Shown piece after piece: positions 19,470-28,384 of a stretch of 64,000 nucleotides of DNA. How positions within the stretch are numbered: the first letter of the stretch is position 1; each line of letters begins with the position of its first letter. The notes beneath the pieces were generated by a model. The model saw only the letters and a program-made list of their open reading frames with translations. It was not told where the DNA came from and made no database searches. The position numbers and the translations under genes are program-made. Origin of the DNA: Magnetospirillum sulfuroxidans (GTDB lineage Bacteria > Pseudomonadota > Alphaproteobacteria > Rhodospirillales > Magnetospirillaceae); NCBI RefSeq assembly GCF_018224925.1, contig NZ_JAGTUF010000005.1, positions 153,578-217,577 on the forward strand. The letters run 5' to 3'.

Positions 19470-20216
19470 TAGCGGTTGCCCGTCGCGCAAGACGGCCTCG
19501 GCCGCCGCCGTATAGGCGTTGTCGTCGTCATGGACCAGCAAGCCGGGCAAAATCTCCATCAGAGCTTTCGAATCCTTGCGCGCCGCCACCAGCACCCGGA
19601 TGGCGGCGCGGTTTCGTTTGGGCCACAGCGGCAGGATGCGGATTTCCCCCACCGGCAGCTTTTCCAGACCGGCAAGGATACGCCCCAGATGGTCCGCGCG
19701 ATGGATCAGCCATAGCCGCCCCTTGGGCTTGAGGTACTTCACCGCCGCCTTCAACCAGACGGCCAGATCGGCCGTGCCTTCAAGATGGCCGATGGCCTTG
19801 CTGTCGGCTTGCGGCGGGCGGATGGTGCCCGGCTCGTACCAGGGCGGGTTGGTGATGACGTGATCAAAACCCGCCCCGCGCAACGCCGCCGGCCGGCTGG
19901 TCAAGCAGCCTTCGATCACCCGATAACGCTGTTCCAAGCCATTGGCGACGGCGTTTTCGCCGGCCAAGGCGGCCAGGTGCGGCTGTAATTCCAGGCCGGT
20001 AACGGTGACATCGGACAATCGCGCCAACAGGCACAGCCCGGCGGTCCCGACACCGCTGCCGAGATCAAGCACGCTGTCGCCAGCCTGGGCCGCCACCGCC
20101 GCCGCCAGGAACACCGGGTCGGAACCGGCGCGATACCCGGTGTGAGGTTGACGCAGGGTCAACTTTCCACCCAAAAATTGGTCCGTTGTGGTGGGAATCG
20201 GCTCACCCTTCGGCAT
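19458..20216 (-). CDS. TrmN6-like tRNA1(Val) adenine-N6 methyltransferase
   Basis: 252 residues. A class I SAM-dependent methyltransferase: SAM loop VLDLGSGVGTAG (49-60), LELQ acidic turn, and the amino-methyltransferase motif NPPW (123-126) that marks N6-adenine or N5-glutamine targets. The N-terminus TTDQFLGGKLTLRQPHTGYRAGSD matches COG4123/TrmN6 proteins, which modify A37 of tRNA1(Val). The exact target is inferred from family. It is divergent from the polyprenyl synthase gene. Confidence 0.85.
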   Translation of the reverse strand: MPKGEPIPTTTDQFLGGKLTLRQPHTGYRAGSDPVFLAAAVAAQAGDSVLDLGSGVGTAGLCLLARLSDVTVTGLELQPHLAALAGENAVANGLEQRYRVIEGCLTSRPAALRGAGFDHVITNPPWYEPGTIRPPQADSKAIGHLEGTADLAVWLKAAVKYLKPKGRLWLIHRADHLGRILAGLEKLPVGEIRILPLWPKRNRAAIRVLVAARKDSKALMEILPGLLVHDDDNAYTAAAEAVLRDGQPLSVA

Positions 20217-20327
20217 GGGACACGACCTTTTGCTTAAGATGTTTGCTGATGTACGCTTGACCGGGTTTCCGCCGCAAGCCTATGTTCACCCTGCGGCAGG
20301 GGAACCGAAAGTTTGAGGAGTGGTCGA

Positions 20328-21347
20328 GTGGCAGTCGTGGTGAGCTTGGAAGAAGAACGGGGCAAGAAGTCCAAGAGCTTCGATACCTTGGTGTCCCTGG
20401 TCAAGGACGACCTGGAAAAGGTCAACCGTACCATCATCGACCGCATGCATAGTCCGGTCGAGCTGATCCCGCAACTGGCCGGTCACATCATCGCCGCCGG
20501 CGGCAAGCGCCTGCGTCCGGTGCTGACCCTGGCCTCGTCCAAGTTGGCCGGGCATGACGGCGACCGCCATATCAAGCTGGCCGCCTGCGTTGAATTCATC
20601 CATACCGCCACCTTGCTGCACGACGACGTCGTGGACGAATCGGACTTGCGCCGGGGCCAGGCTTCGGCCAACGCCCTGTTCGGCAACAAGGCCAGCGTCC
20701 TGGTCGGCGACTTTTTGTTTTCCCGCTCGTTCGAATTGATGGTGGAAGACGGCTCGCTGGCGGTTCTGGCCATCTTGTCCCGCGCGTCTTCGGTCATCGC
20801 CGAGGGCGAGGTGTTGCAGCTGATCACCGCCAACGACACCGACACCAGCGAAGATTCCTATCTGGAAGTCATCCGCTCGAAGACCGCCGCCCTGTTCGCC
20901 GCCGCCTGCCGCATCGGCGCCATCGTCGCCGACCGCCCCAAGGTCGAGGAAGAGGCGCTGGAAGGCTATGGCCTTAACCTCGGCATCGCTTTTCAATTGA
21001 TCGACGACGTGCTGGATTATTCGGCCAAGCAGGCCGTGCTGGGCAAGACCGTCGGCGACGATTTCCGCGAAGGCAAGATCACCTTGCCGATCATCTTGGC
21101 CTTCCGCCGTGGCGACGACGAACAGCGCGAATTCTGGCGCCGCACGGTCGAGCGGCTGGAACAAGAAGATGGCGACCTGGAAAAGGCCATTGCCCTGATG
21201 GAAAAGCACGGCGCCCTGGCCGACACCGTCGCCCGCGCCCGCCATTACGGCGAAGTCGCCCGCGATGCCCTGGGCCTGTTCCCCGACACCCCGGTCAAGC
21301 AGGCGATGATCGACGTCATCGATTTCTGCATCGACCGGGCCTATTGA
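20328..21347 (+). CDS. ispB: Long-chain polyprenyl diphosphate synthase (quinone side chain)
   Basis: 339 residues. Adds isopentenyl units to make the ubiquinone side chain. The first Asp-rich motif is LLHDDVVDES (Asp99, 100, 103) and the second LIDDVLDYS (Asp226, 227, 230); GGKRLRP is also present. Small residues before the first motif suit a long chain, octa- or decaprenyl. The GTG at 20328 is chosen because GAGGAG lies seven bases upstream; the TTG at 20313 overlaps that site. COQ9 at 35968 belongs to the same pathway but is distant. Confidence 0.92.
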   Translation: MAVVVSLEEERGKKSKSFDTLVSLVKDDLEKVNRTIIDRMHSPVELIPQLAGHIIAAGGKRLRPVLTLASSKLAGHDGDRHIKLAACVEFIHTATLLHDDVVDESDLRRGQASANALFGNKASVLVGDFLFSRSFELMVEDGSLAVLAILSRASSVIAEGEVLQLITANDTDTSEDSYLEVIRSKTAALFAAACRIGAIVADRPKVEEEALEGYGLNLGIAFQLIDDVLDYSAKQAVLGKTVGDDFREGKITLPIILAFRRGDDEQREFWRRTVERLEQEDGDLEKAIALMEKHGALADTVARARHYGEVARDALGLFPDTPVKQAMIDVIDFCIDRAY

Positions 21348-21350
21348 CGG

Positions 21351-22817
21351 CTATAACCGCCGCCCCGCCGGCAATTTAAGACGCGCTCCGCCGGCCCAGA
21401 CCCACCCGGTCCCCGCCGGTGGAAGCGGGTTCATTGGCTTGAACTGCATAACGGGCGACAGCAAATGCAAGGCCAGGGCGCCGGCGAACATCCCGGCGGT
21501 TTTGACCGGCGACGCCGTGCCGATCCGCGATTTTACCGCCGGAGCCAACGGCGCCGCCACATGAGCGGTAAAGACGGTGTCGTGCCCGGTATTGATGTGC
21601 TGCACCCAACGGGCCAGCGACTCGGCCCAAGGCGCCCATTGAGCCAACGGAATCTGAGTGACGAAATCGCGGAATTCAATGATGATCAGATCATCCTTGG
21701 TCTTGTTCGGCGCCGATTTATTCATCCCCATGGACCCCATGGATGACCCGCCGACGGCCATGCGCTGACGTCCGTAAGTCCAGGCGAAGACATCGCGCCC
21801 CTGCATCAATCCATCGACCACATCGCCGATGGTTGGTCCTGCTCGGGTCTGTTCCCACAATCCGGTGAAGGACAATTGCAGTCCTTCCTTGATGTCGCTG
21901 GGATCACTGTGCAATGCGCGTTTTGCCCGTTTCGCCGAATTGATCACATCCTTCAGCATGCCGTTGCGAAATTTCTGCTGTCCGGTCGGGGAGGACGGCA
22001 GATTGTCCCATTCCTTGGTCTGGGTAAAAGCAGTTCCCAGATTGCTGCGGCTCATCAGCGAGGTTATCTGCTTGATGCTCTCGCTCAAGGCCTGACACAG
22101 GGAACTCAGAACCACATAGCTGACCACCAAGGCGATCAGCGATTTGTATTCCGCCGAGCGACCGGTAATCTGCGCCCCCGCCGCCAGCGAGCATTCCTTT
22201 AGCACCGTGGCCACGGCCAGCCGGTCCCCACGATATTGGATGTCCGTCGCCGTCGGGTCTCCTTGTCGGTTTCCCAGTTCGGTCATCACATGACGCAGCT
22301 TTGACATTTTGATACCCGCCGTCATCTGCGGATTGGCCAAGGGCGGCCCGGCCGAGGTGTCCAGCTTCTCCAGAACCCCAAGGGTGGTGGCATTCTGCAT
22401 CTGCCACAACGGCACACTGGTTCCCCTGGCGCTAAGAGTGGTGATGTCGCGGATAAAAGCCAGCATGTCGCGAAAAACCGCACGCAGCCGGGAAATATCC
22501 CCCTCTTCTATCGGATCAAGGACAAATTCGGCGTCGCCCCCATCATTGGTCAGCGCCCAGCCTTCCCCCTTGGCCAAAGCGGTCGCCTTGAACACCGGAA
22601 TTTCGGAAAAAGAATTTATTCCGACTTTGCGGCTGACATAATTGAGCGGGTCACGCACGGTCCAATTGGTTTGAAATTCAAATCCGAACTTCGGCTGCAC
22701 CGTCTTGGCCAAGACGGGCGCGGCGGCCGCAACCGGTTTGGCCGGCCCGGCGGTGGCAGCGGGCCGCGTTGCCACAGGGCCGAATTTTGTCGGAGGCGGA
22801 GGGTGGCGAAGAACCAT
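21351..22817 (-). CDS. Uncharacterised protein with PPPTKFG N-terminal motif, possible secreted effector or toxin
   Basis: 488 residues. It starts with a low-complexity Pro/Ala stretch, HPPPPTKFGPVATRP then VQPKFGFEF. Motifs of the PPPT(R/K)FG and VQPK type are known from bacterial proteins linked to contractile-injection or polymorphic-toxin systems. The region FEFQTNW ... EFVLDPIEE (about 45-110) has the look of the opening strands of amidoligase-like folds, but I see no full active site. A hydrophobic stretch is present near 220-245. Spacing from ispB is 3 bp, tail to tail. No delivery-system genes are nearby, so function is open. Confidence 0.7.
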   Translation of the reverse strand: MVLRHPPPPTKFGPVATRPAATAGPAKPVAAAAPVLAKTVQPKFGFEFQTNWTVRDPLNYVSRKVGINSFSEIPVFKATALAKGEGWALTNDGGDAEFVLDPIEEGDISRLRAVFRDMLAFIRDITTLSARGTSVPLWQMQNATTLGVLEKLDTSAGPPLANPQMTAGIKMSKLRHVMTELGNRQGDPTATDIQYRGDRLAVATVLKECSLAAGAQITGRSAEYKSLIALVVSYVVLSSLCQALSESIKQITSLMSRSNLGTAFTQTKEWDNLPSSPTGQQKFRNGMLKDVINSAKRAKRALHSDPSDIKEGLQLSFTGLWEQTRAGPTIGDVVDGLMQGRDVFAWTYGRQRMAVGGSSMGSMGMNKSAPNKTKDDLIIIEFRDFVTQIPLAQWAPWAESLARWVQHINTGHDTVFTAHVAAPLAPAVKSRIGTASPVKTAGMFAGALALHLLSPVMQFKPMNPLPPAGTGWVWAGGARLKLPAGRRL

Positions 22818-22901
22818 TCACAACCTCAAGATGATCGTGAATGTAAAAAATACCATCATGGACGGCAAAATCCAAGACTCTCCTGCATCAGCGCCCCTGG
22901 C

Positions 22902-23930
22902 CTACAGCCATTTTGGGCAAATGCCGAAATCAGCCGGGAAAAACTTCAGGTACTGCACCAGACGCGGCCGCGATCCCCGGTTAGGGGTCGGGCCGTGGGC
23001 CAAGGCGTGGTGCCACAACACCATGTCACCCGCCAGCCCGCCAATGGGGGTCATGGTCAAGGTGTCGACGGCGTGCTGGCGCGGCTCTCTCCCCGCCGGC
23101 ACCGTTTGCAGCCAGTCACCGATTGTCCGCTGCATGCCCGGAACCAGGGCGAACGCCCCTTGGTCGGGATCGGTGTCGGTCAGATAGATCACCCCCTGAA
23201 TGCCCAGGGGAATGGGCTGCACCAGACTGACATCCCAGTGGATCCCCGGCCCAGGAAAGGGAAGACCGCTGCTTTCCGGGGGATTAAAGCCGATACGGTC
23301 GATGCTCGGCCACAGATCGGCGGTCCCCCACAATTGGGCGAAGGCTTTGTGGATACGGGCCGAGTGGCGATTGGCATCCAAAACCGGGTGACGGAACATC
23401 TGGACGAAAACGCATTGCTGGTGCGGGCCAAAGCGGCCCCAGCCAGCGGGATCGTCGGGACTCATGCCCTGGGTCCGCCACACCACCTCGGCACTGGCCT
23501 GGGCCGCCTGGGGCGAGATGGCCCCGCGTAATCGCACCCACCCCTGGTGTTCCCAATGGGCCAAATCATCGGCATCCAGGACCGGTGGGGCCGCTTCGAT
23601 CGCGTGCAGACGCGCCGCCGTCGCCGGCGGGACCGCCGCGCCGCTCAGGGCGGCATTGAGCCGTGCGATCCGCTCTGGCGCGAACGGACCGCCATTATTG
23701 GCGATGATCCAATCCTCGAAGGCGGCAAAATCGGGACGCTGCCCCAACACATGGCGCATGGTCGGTTCCAGTCCCAACCCCAGACCACTAAACACGATTT
23801 GGGTGGTCCGCCATTCATCGGCGGCATGCTCGGCGGCGACAGCCTGATCGCCAAGCCAACGCGACCACAGACGTTTGAGGGCAAAAACCCCCAGTTTCCC
23901 ACCTTCCCGTTGCTCCGCCAGCGCCATCAT
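22902..23930 (-). CDS. Phytanoyl-CoA dioxygenase (PhyH) family protein
   Basis: About 342 residues. An Fe(II)/2-oxoglutarate-dependent oxygenase fold is supported by the HxD ligand pair in GIHWDVSL, the distal ligand in WHHALAHGPTPN and the 2-oxoglutarate-binding Arg in SRPRLVQYL. The N-terminal 100 residues have no recognised domain. The ATG at 23930 follows GAGGGGGGC and is preferred to the ATG at 24038, which overlaps the upstream gene. Substrate unknown. It follows the binding-protein gene in the same direction by about 80 bp and may be co-transcribed. Confidence 0.82.
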   Translation of the reverse strand: MMALAEQREGGKLGVFALKRLWSRWLGDQAVAAEHAADEWRTTQIVFSGLGLGLEPTMRHVLGQRPDFAAFEDWIIANNGGPFAPERIARLNAALSGAAVPPATAARLHAIEAAPPVLDADDLAHWEHQGWVRLRGAISPQAAQASAEVVWRTQGMSPDDPAGWGRFGPHQQCVFVQMFRHPVLDANRHSARIHKAFAQLWGTADLWPSIDRIGFNPPESSGLPFPGPGIHWDVSLVQPIPLGIQGVIYLTDTDPDQGAFALVPGMQRTIGDWLQTVPAGREPRQHAVDTLTMTPIGGLAGDMVLWHHALAHGPTPNRGSRPRLVQYLKFFPADFGICPKWL

Positions 23931-24009
23931 GCCCCCCTCGCCGTCCACCTGGCGCATCTTGCATAACGGCCCCTTGGCGCGGACACAACCATGAATAAAC
24001 AGTCTAAAC

Positions 24010-25152
24010 CTATTCCAGTAACGTCCAATCGCCCCCATGGATCTCGACCATGCGCATGGAATCCAAGGTCAAACCCATGTGATCGGTGGCCGACAGGGTG
24101 AAAATGCCTCCCTGGCCGACGAAATCGCGCGTGGCCTCGATCTCGTCGCGCACCTTGGCCTTGTCTGTACTGCCGGCCCGTTTTACCGCCTGCACGTACA
24201 GATAAAGCGCGTCCCAGGCATGGCCGGCCATCATGCTGACCTCGTCCCCGCTCCGCCTCTCGAAATCACGCTTGAAGGCGGTCAGAACCGGTTTTTGCCG
24301 ATCGGATTGGGGCAGCACATCGACAATGGCCAAGGCCGAGGACGGCAAGCGCATGCCGTCGGCGGCGGTGCCGACCAGACGCAGAAAGTCTTTCGATGCG
24401 ACGCCGTGGGATTGATAGACCGGCACATCCATGGCCAGTTGGCGAATATTACGGGTCACCACCGCCGGCCCCTGCCCGGTGCCGAAGACGAACAACGCCT
24501 GCACCCCCGGAGTGGCGCGAATACGGGTCAATTGCGGAGTGACGTCAGGATCGCGCGGCGCATAGGTTTCATCGGCAACGATCTCGATACCATAGGCCGC
24601 GGCCAAATCCAGGCATTGGTTGCGACCGGATTTGCCAAACCCGACATTTTCCGACAGCAACGCCACCCGAGACAGCCCACGCCGCCTGATGTCGCCATAG
24701 ACCTTTTCCGCCGCCAACCGATCCGTTTGTGGCACCTTGAAAGTCCATTTCCGCACCGGTTCGATAATGGCAACGCCGCCGCCCAGCGATAGAAACGGCA
24801 TTTCCGCCTTTTCCATCATCGACATCACCGCCAACGAGGTCGGCGTCCCCGAGCCGCCGATAATGACATCGACCCGATCGGATTCGATCAGCCGCTTGGC
24901 CATGGTCACCGCCTTTTCGGGAACCGAGCCATCGTCGTAAAGCACCAGTTCCAACCGCCGGCCGAGCAGGCCACCCTGGGCGTTGAGACGCTCGATCTCC
25001 ATCTCCAGGGTCTTTTTTTCCGGGTCGCCCATGGGCGACATCACCCCGGTGGTGGACAGGAAGGAACCAATGCGAATGGGGTCCTCGGCCAACGCCGGAA
25101 AAGCAGCAAATGAAAATAGCGCCGCGGCTAAGACTACGCGCATAAATTTCAT
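24010..25152 (-). CDS. Periplasmic ABC-type substrate-binding protein, branched-chain amino acid type
   Basis: 380 residues. The start MKFMRVVLAAALFSFAAF and the cleavage region PALA-ED form a signal peptide, so the protein is periplasmic. The mature part has the Peripla_BP_6 (LivJ-like) fold: IRIGSFLSTTG, ERLNAQGGLLGRRLELV, and late GHAWDALYL. No permease or ATPase gene is adjacent, so it may feed a distant transporter or act as a sensor partner. Ligand not predictable; family members bind amino acids, amides or aromatic acids. ATG 25152 is chosen for the signal peptide. Confidence 0.88.
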   Translation of the reverse strand: MKFMRVVLAAALFSFAAFPALAEDPIRIGSFLSTTGVMSPMGDPEKKTLEMEIERLNAQGGLLGRRLELVLYDDGSVPEKAVTMAKRLIESDRVDVIIGGSGTPTSLAVMSMMEKAEMPFLSLGGGVAIIEPVRKWTFKVPQTDRLAAEKVYGDIRRRGLSRVALLSENVGFGKSGRNQCLDLAAAYGIEIVADETYAPRDPDVTPQLTRIRATPGVQALFVFGTGQGPAVVTRNIRQLAMDVPVYQSHGVASKDFLRLVGTAADGMRLPSSALAIVDVLPQSDRQKPVLTAFKRDFERRSGDEVSMMAGHAWDALYLYVQAVKRAGSTDKAKVRDEIEATRDFVGQGGIFTLSATDHMGLTLDSMRMVEIHGGDWTLLE

Positions 25153-25291
25153 CTTCGTATCCCAAATCCACCAAAACACACCGAACCAGATAATAGCGTG
25201 ATTGCTGAATTATTGGCACCGCTTTTCCCTGCCGGTGAAACCATTGCAAAGGCTTGGCGATTTAATTTAAAAGAATTTCAAACACCATAGG

Positions 25292-25693
25292 ATGCTGTTG
25301 ATGTTGTGGAAAGAAGGCCTGAGTACAGACGTCAATTCCGTTGACCAGCAGCATCGGAATCTCATCCGCGAGGTCGAGGCGTTTTTTGCCCATGTTCATG
25401 CCGGTGCGGATCGCCTGTTCCTGGTCGAAGGGCTGGATCGCCTGATTGAGCAGGTCGCCGACCACTTCGCCCATGAAGAACGGGTGATGCGCAACATCCA
25501 CTTGCCGGGCCTCGCCGTGCATGAACAGCTGCACCGGGCCTTGCTGGACGAAATCCGGGAATTCCGCGAAGAGATGGCCATGGGCGCCAACAACCACCCC
25601 GCCGCTGATATCGAGCATTTTCTGAATGCTTGGCTATACCGCCATATCAGCGAGGAAGACCAAAAGATCTTTCAGCATCTGAACCGCCCCTAA
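25292..25693 (+). CDS. Bacteriohemerythrin
   Basis: 133 residues. A four-helix bundle binding a di-iron site and O2. The ligands are visible as VDQQHRNL, HFAHEERVM, HEQLH and HISEED, matching the H...HxxxE...HxxxH...HxxxxD pattern. The start may instead be the ATG at 25301, which has GGATG about seven bases upstream. Likely roles are oxygen supply, storage or sensing; hemerythrins are abundant in magnetospirilla and other micro-aerobes. The small Cys-rich ORF downstream points toward it. Confidence 0.92.
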   Translation: MLLMLWKEGLSTDVNSVDQQHRNLIREVEAFFAHVHAGADRLFLVEGLDRLIEQVADHFAHEERVMRNIHLPGLAVHEQLHRALLDEIREFREEMAMGANNHPAADIEHFLNAWLYRHISEEDQKIFQHLNRP

Positions 25694-25748
25694 GTGCCGC
25701 GCGGGCCGGCCGGTCGCCTGGCCCGATCATGGCAAAGGGCGACCGCCA

Positions 25749-25964
25749 TCAATTCTCTAACAGATCCTTGATCACACCCATCATGCGTTCGGCCGCGTGG
25801 CTGCATTCGCCCCGTTTCGGGCATCCGCCGGCTAAGGCGCATTGCATCAAACCACTGGTGATGGCGTGTCCGCATGCCCATTCCCCCCGCCCGACATGAG
25901 CGGCCGCCTGCTCAACCCGAATTGCGTAGCATTGGCTGTTTTGGCGTTCGACGTGCAAGGACAT
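25749..25964 (-). CDS. Small cysteine-rich hypothetical protein
   Basis: 71 residues with five Cys (12, 31, 42, 48, 54), several grouped in CALAGGCPKRGEC, a spacing that could bind a metal. A C-terminal helix GVIKDLLEN follows. No strong ribosome-binding site is seen, and the ORF could be spurious, but no better ORF covers the stretch. It is convergent with the hemerythrin gene. Function unknown. Confidence 0.5.
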   Translation of the reverse strand: MSLHVERQNSQCYAIRVEQAAAHVGRGEWACGHAITSGLMQCALAGGCPKRGECSHAAERMMGVIKDLLEN

Positions 25965-26213
25965 GACGGCAACCCATCAACGGACAGACCATGATTGATC
26001 CATTCCAATTCTACTCAATCGCCAGCGCGGCGAGTGTATTGGTGTGAATCGACATGTGACAGGGTGTGGCGAAAACATTGCCAAGACGTTAGCGCCGATC
26101 GGCAAAAGCGCGTGGACGCAAAATTGTATCTGGGTCACTATCGGCTTGGCCTTATCCCTTCGGCATGGACCAAGCAAGGGGGCGCGCCATTGTCAAAGCC
26201 GAGGTTTCTTCCG

Positions 26214-27080
26214 ATGAATCGCCGTTCCTTGCTTGCCTCCCTGGCCGCCAGCGCCGTCGCCGCCCCTGCTTATGCCCAGTTCAGCATCGGCAACCTGATC
26301 CAAAGCGCCGTTACCGTGGCGGGCGCCTATACCACCGGGGAAAGCGATGAAATCGAGATGGGCGAAAGCTATTACCAGGGCTATCTCAGCAAATCCGGTG
26401 GCGTCTATCCCGACAGCGACGCCCAAGAAGCATTGCAGACCTTCGCCCAGCCGCTGATCAACGCCGCCGACCGCAGCGCCCTGGCCTGGGACATCACCTT
26501 GGTGGAAAGCGATCAGGTCAACGCCTGGGCCTTACCCGGCGGCAAGATCGCCATCAACAGCGCCCTGGTGTCGCAATGCCGGACCCCGGATGAACTGGCT
26601 TCGGTCATCGCCCACGAGATCGGGCACGCCGATCGCGGCCATGGCTTGGCCCAGATCCGCAATCAGGCGCTCATCAGCTCTGCCGGCAGCCTGGGCAAGG
26701 AAGCCCTGGGGGCCTGGATCGGCGGTGGCGCCGGCGCCATCGGCGGCGAAGTGCTGTCGGCATTAGAGGGGCCGCTGTATGGCATGATTCTGTCCGGCTA
26801 TTCCCGCGACCATGAATTCGAAGCCGACGCCCACATTTTGAAGATTTTCGCCCGTACCGGCTATGATCCGAACAGGGCCGACGATTTCTTTCACACCCTG
26901 CTCCGCCTGCATCCCCAATCGGACACGACGACCACATCGCTGTTTTCCACCCATCCCGGCACCACCGAACGCATCGCCAGGATCGAACAAGCCGCCGCCA
27001 AGACCGAGCGCCGAAACAACGGCGCCCAGACGGCGGGGTGGGATGAGTTGAAGGAACTGTTCCCAACTCCGGCGGGCTGA
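26214..27080 (+). CDS. Periplasmic M48-family metalloprotease
   Basis: 288 residues. A signal peptide MNRRSLLASLAASAVAAPAYA ends at AYA-QF. The zinc motif HEIGHADRGH (HExxH) and a downstream Glu in HEFEADAHIL are those of YggG/LoiP and BepA-type M48 proteases, which act in envelope quality control. STHPGTTERI near the C-terminus is also typical. The ATG at 26214 follows GAGG by nine bases; in-frame sequence back to 25995 has no signal-peptide character and is rejected. No TPR domain is present, so it is nearer LoiP than BepA. Confidence 0.9.
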   Translation: MNRRSLLASLAASAVAAPAYAQFSIGNLIQSAVTVAGAYTTGESDEIEMGESYYQGYLSKSGGVYPDSDAQEALQTFAQPLINAADRSALAWDITLVESDQVNAWALPGGKIAINSALVSQCRTPDELASVIAHEIGHADRGHGLAQIRNQALISSAGSLGKEALGAWIGGGAGAIGGEVLSALEGPLYGMILSGYSRDHEFEADAHILKIFARTGYDPNRADDFFHTLLRLHPQSDTTTTSLFSTHPGTTERIARIEQAAAKTERRNNGAQTAGWDELKELFPTPAG

Positions 27081-27111
27081 GCGGCCGGCGGCAAAATCGG
27101 CATCAGCCCCG

Positions 27112-27315
27112 TCAGTTAAAGGCGCAGCCCGGCTGAAAGCCCATCTTCTTCAAGATCATGGCCAGCGGGCAAAAGCCGGTAAAAGCAGCCTGAAACATGT
27201 TGAGGCCGACAAAGGCTGTCATCAGCAGCCAATAGGCCGAATGCACCTGCGACAGCACCAGACTGGCCAGAATGACCAAACCGGCAAAGGCGAACACGAC
27301 ACGATCGATGGACAT
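27112..27315 (-). CDS. DUF2892 (YgaP-like) small membrane protein
   Basis: 67 residues with two membrane helices (about 7-23 and 28-46) and the motif [16 protein letters not shown] typical of DUF2892, the membrane part of the rhodanese YgaP. Stand-alone DUF2892 proteins are often controlled by ArsR-family repressors and linked to sulfide or metal stress. It is divergent from the RND efflux operon, with an AT-rich palindrome between them that could serve both. Confidence 0.88.
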   Translation of the reverse strand: MSIDRVVFAFAGLVILASLVLSQVHSAYWLLMTAFVGLNMFQAAFTGFCPLAMILKKMGFQPGCAFN

Positions 27316-27365
27316 GGGCGATATTCCTTGAAACCGAGAGAAAAGCCGTCTCTGACCCCTTGTTA

Positions 27366-27381
27366 ATTAGATTAGCCTAAT
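27366..27381. promoter_or_regulatory. AT-rich palindrome between DUF2892 and RND operon, ArsR-type operator candidate
   Basis: ATTAG (27371-27375) and CTAAT (27377-27381) form a perfect 11-bp palindrome; a further ATTAG at 27366 extends the repeat. It sits in an unusually AT-rich stretch (TTAATTAG ... ATATATAA) 38 bp before the adaptor ATG. The form recalls AT-rich operators of BigR/YgaV-type ArsR repressors, which is inference. No arsR gene lies in the window. Confidence 0.45.
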
Positions 27382-27418
27382 ATATAAGTCAAGGGTATCG
27401 TCACCAGGAGATGATTCC

Positions 27419-28384
27419 ATGTCGCATTTCGTCCTCCCCCTGACCCTGGCCGCCCTCATCGCCGCCTCGCCCGCGCTTGCCGGCGAAATGGTGGTCAAGA
27501 CCCACAAGGTGGACGACCTGAAGGCGGTATTCGCCACGGTGGAAAGCGTCGATGAAGTCCTGGCCCGCGCCCGGATCACCGGCACCGTGTCGGGCTTGCT
27601 GGTGGATGAAGGGACAAGCGTCGAAGCCGGCGTCCGCATCGCCACCATCGGCGACCCCAAATTGGCCCTGGCCACCGCCGGCATCGACGCCCGCCTGAAA
27701 GCGGCCGAGGCCGAACGCGATCTGGCCGAAATCGAATTCCGCCGCTCGGGCGATCTGCTGGCCAAGGGCGCCGCGACCCAGGCCCGCGTCGACAATGCCC
27801 GCACCCGCCTGGATGTGGCCACCCGCAATATCGCCGCCATTCGCTCGGAAAAGCAGGTCAGCGCCGAACGCAGCGGCGAGGGCGCGGTGCTGGCGCCCGG
27901 CGCCGGCCGGGTGCTGAAAGTGCACGTCACCCAAGGCAGCGTGGTCATGGCCGGCGACACCATCGCCACCATCGCCGCCGAGAATTACATCTTGCGCATG
28001 GCTCTGCCCGAACGCCATGCCCGCTTCATCAAACTCGGCGATCGGGTGCTGGTGGGGCCGCGCAGCCTCTCCACCATCGATACGCCGCCACGTTTCGGCA
28101 CCATCCGCCAAGTCTATCCGCGCATCGAGGACGGCCGGGTCATCGCCGATGTCGCCGTCGAGGGCCTGGGCGATTTCTTCGTCGGCGAACGGGTGCCGGT
28201 GCATGTGACCACCGGACAACGCCCGGCCATCATTGTTCCGCGGGCGGCGATCAGTCCCCGCTTTGGTCTTGATTACGTCACCGTCAAGGATGTTGGCCCC
28301 GTGGTCGTGCAACTGGGCCAGGCGGCCGAGGATGATATCGAAGTGCTGTCCGGTCTGCGCGACGGCGATTTGGTGACGTGGTGA
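27419..28384 (+). CDS. RND efflux periplasmic adaptor (membrane fusion) protein
   Basis: 321 residues. A signal peptide (about 1-21, ASPALA-GE) is followed by a biotinyl-lipoyl-like half (ARITGTVSGLLVDEGTSVEAG), an alpha-hairpin (about 85-145) and a second lipoyl half (GRVLKVHVTQGSVVMAGDTIA), then beta-barrel and membrane-proximal regions. It links the inner-membrane pump encoded by the next gene to an outer-membrane channel, which is not encoded nearby. Its stop overlaps the start of the pump gene, so the two are coupled. Confidence 0.92.
   Translation: MSHFVLPLTLAALIAASPALAGEMVVKTHKVDDLKAVFATVESVDEVLARARITGTVSGLLVDEGTSVEAGVRIATIGDPKLALATAGIDARLKAAEAERDLAEIEFRRSGDLLAKGAATQARVDNARTRLDVATRNIAAIRSEKQVSAERSGEGAVLAPGAGRVLKVHVTQGSVVMAGDTIATIAAENYILRMALPERHARFIKLGDRVLVGPRSLSTIDTPPRFGTIRQVYPRIEDGRVIADVAVEGLGDFFVGERVPVHVTTGQRPAIIVPRAAISPRFGLDYVTVKDVGPVVVQLGQAAEDDIEVLSGLRDGDLVTW

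Noticed and set aside
25211..25235. TTGGCACC upstream of the hemerythrin gene as a sigma-54 -24 element
   Set aside because: The GC expected 12 bases further for the -12 element is absent.
25995..26213. N-terminal extension of the M48 protease ORF
   Set aside because: A clear signal peptide starts at 26214 with a ribosome site; the upstream frame has no protein character.
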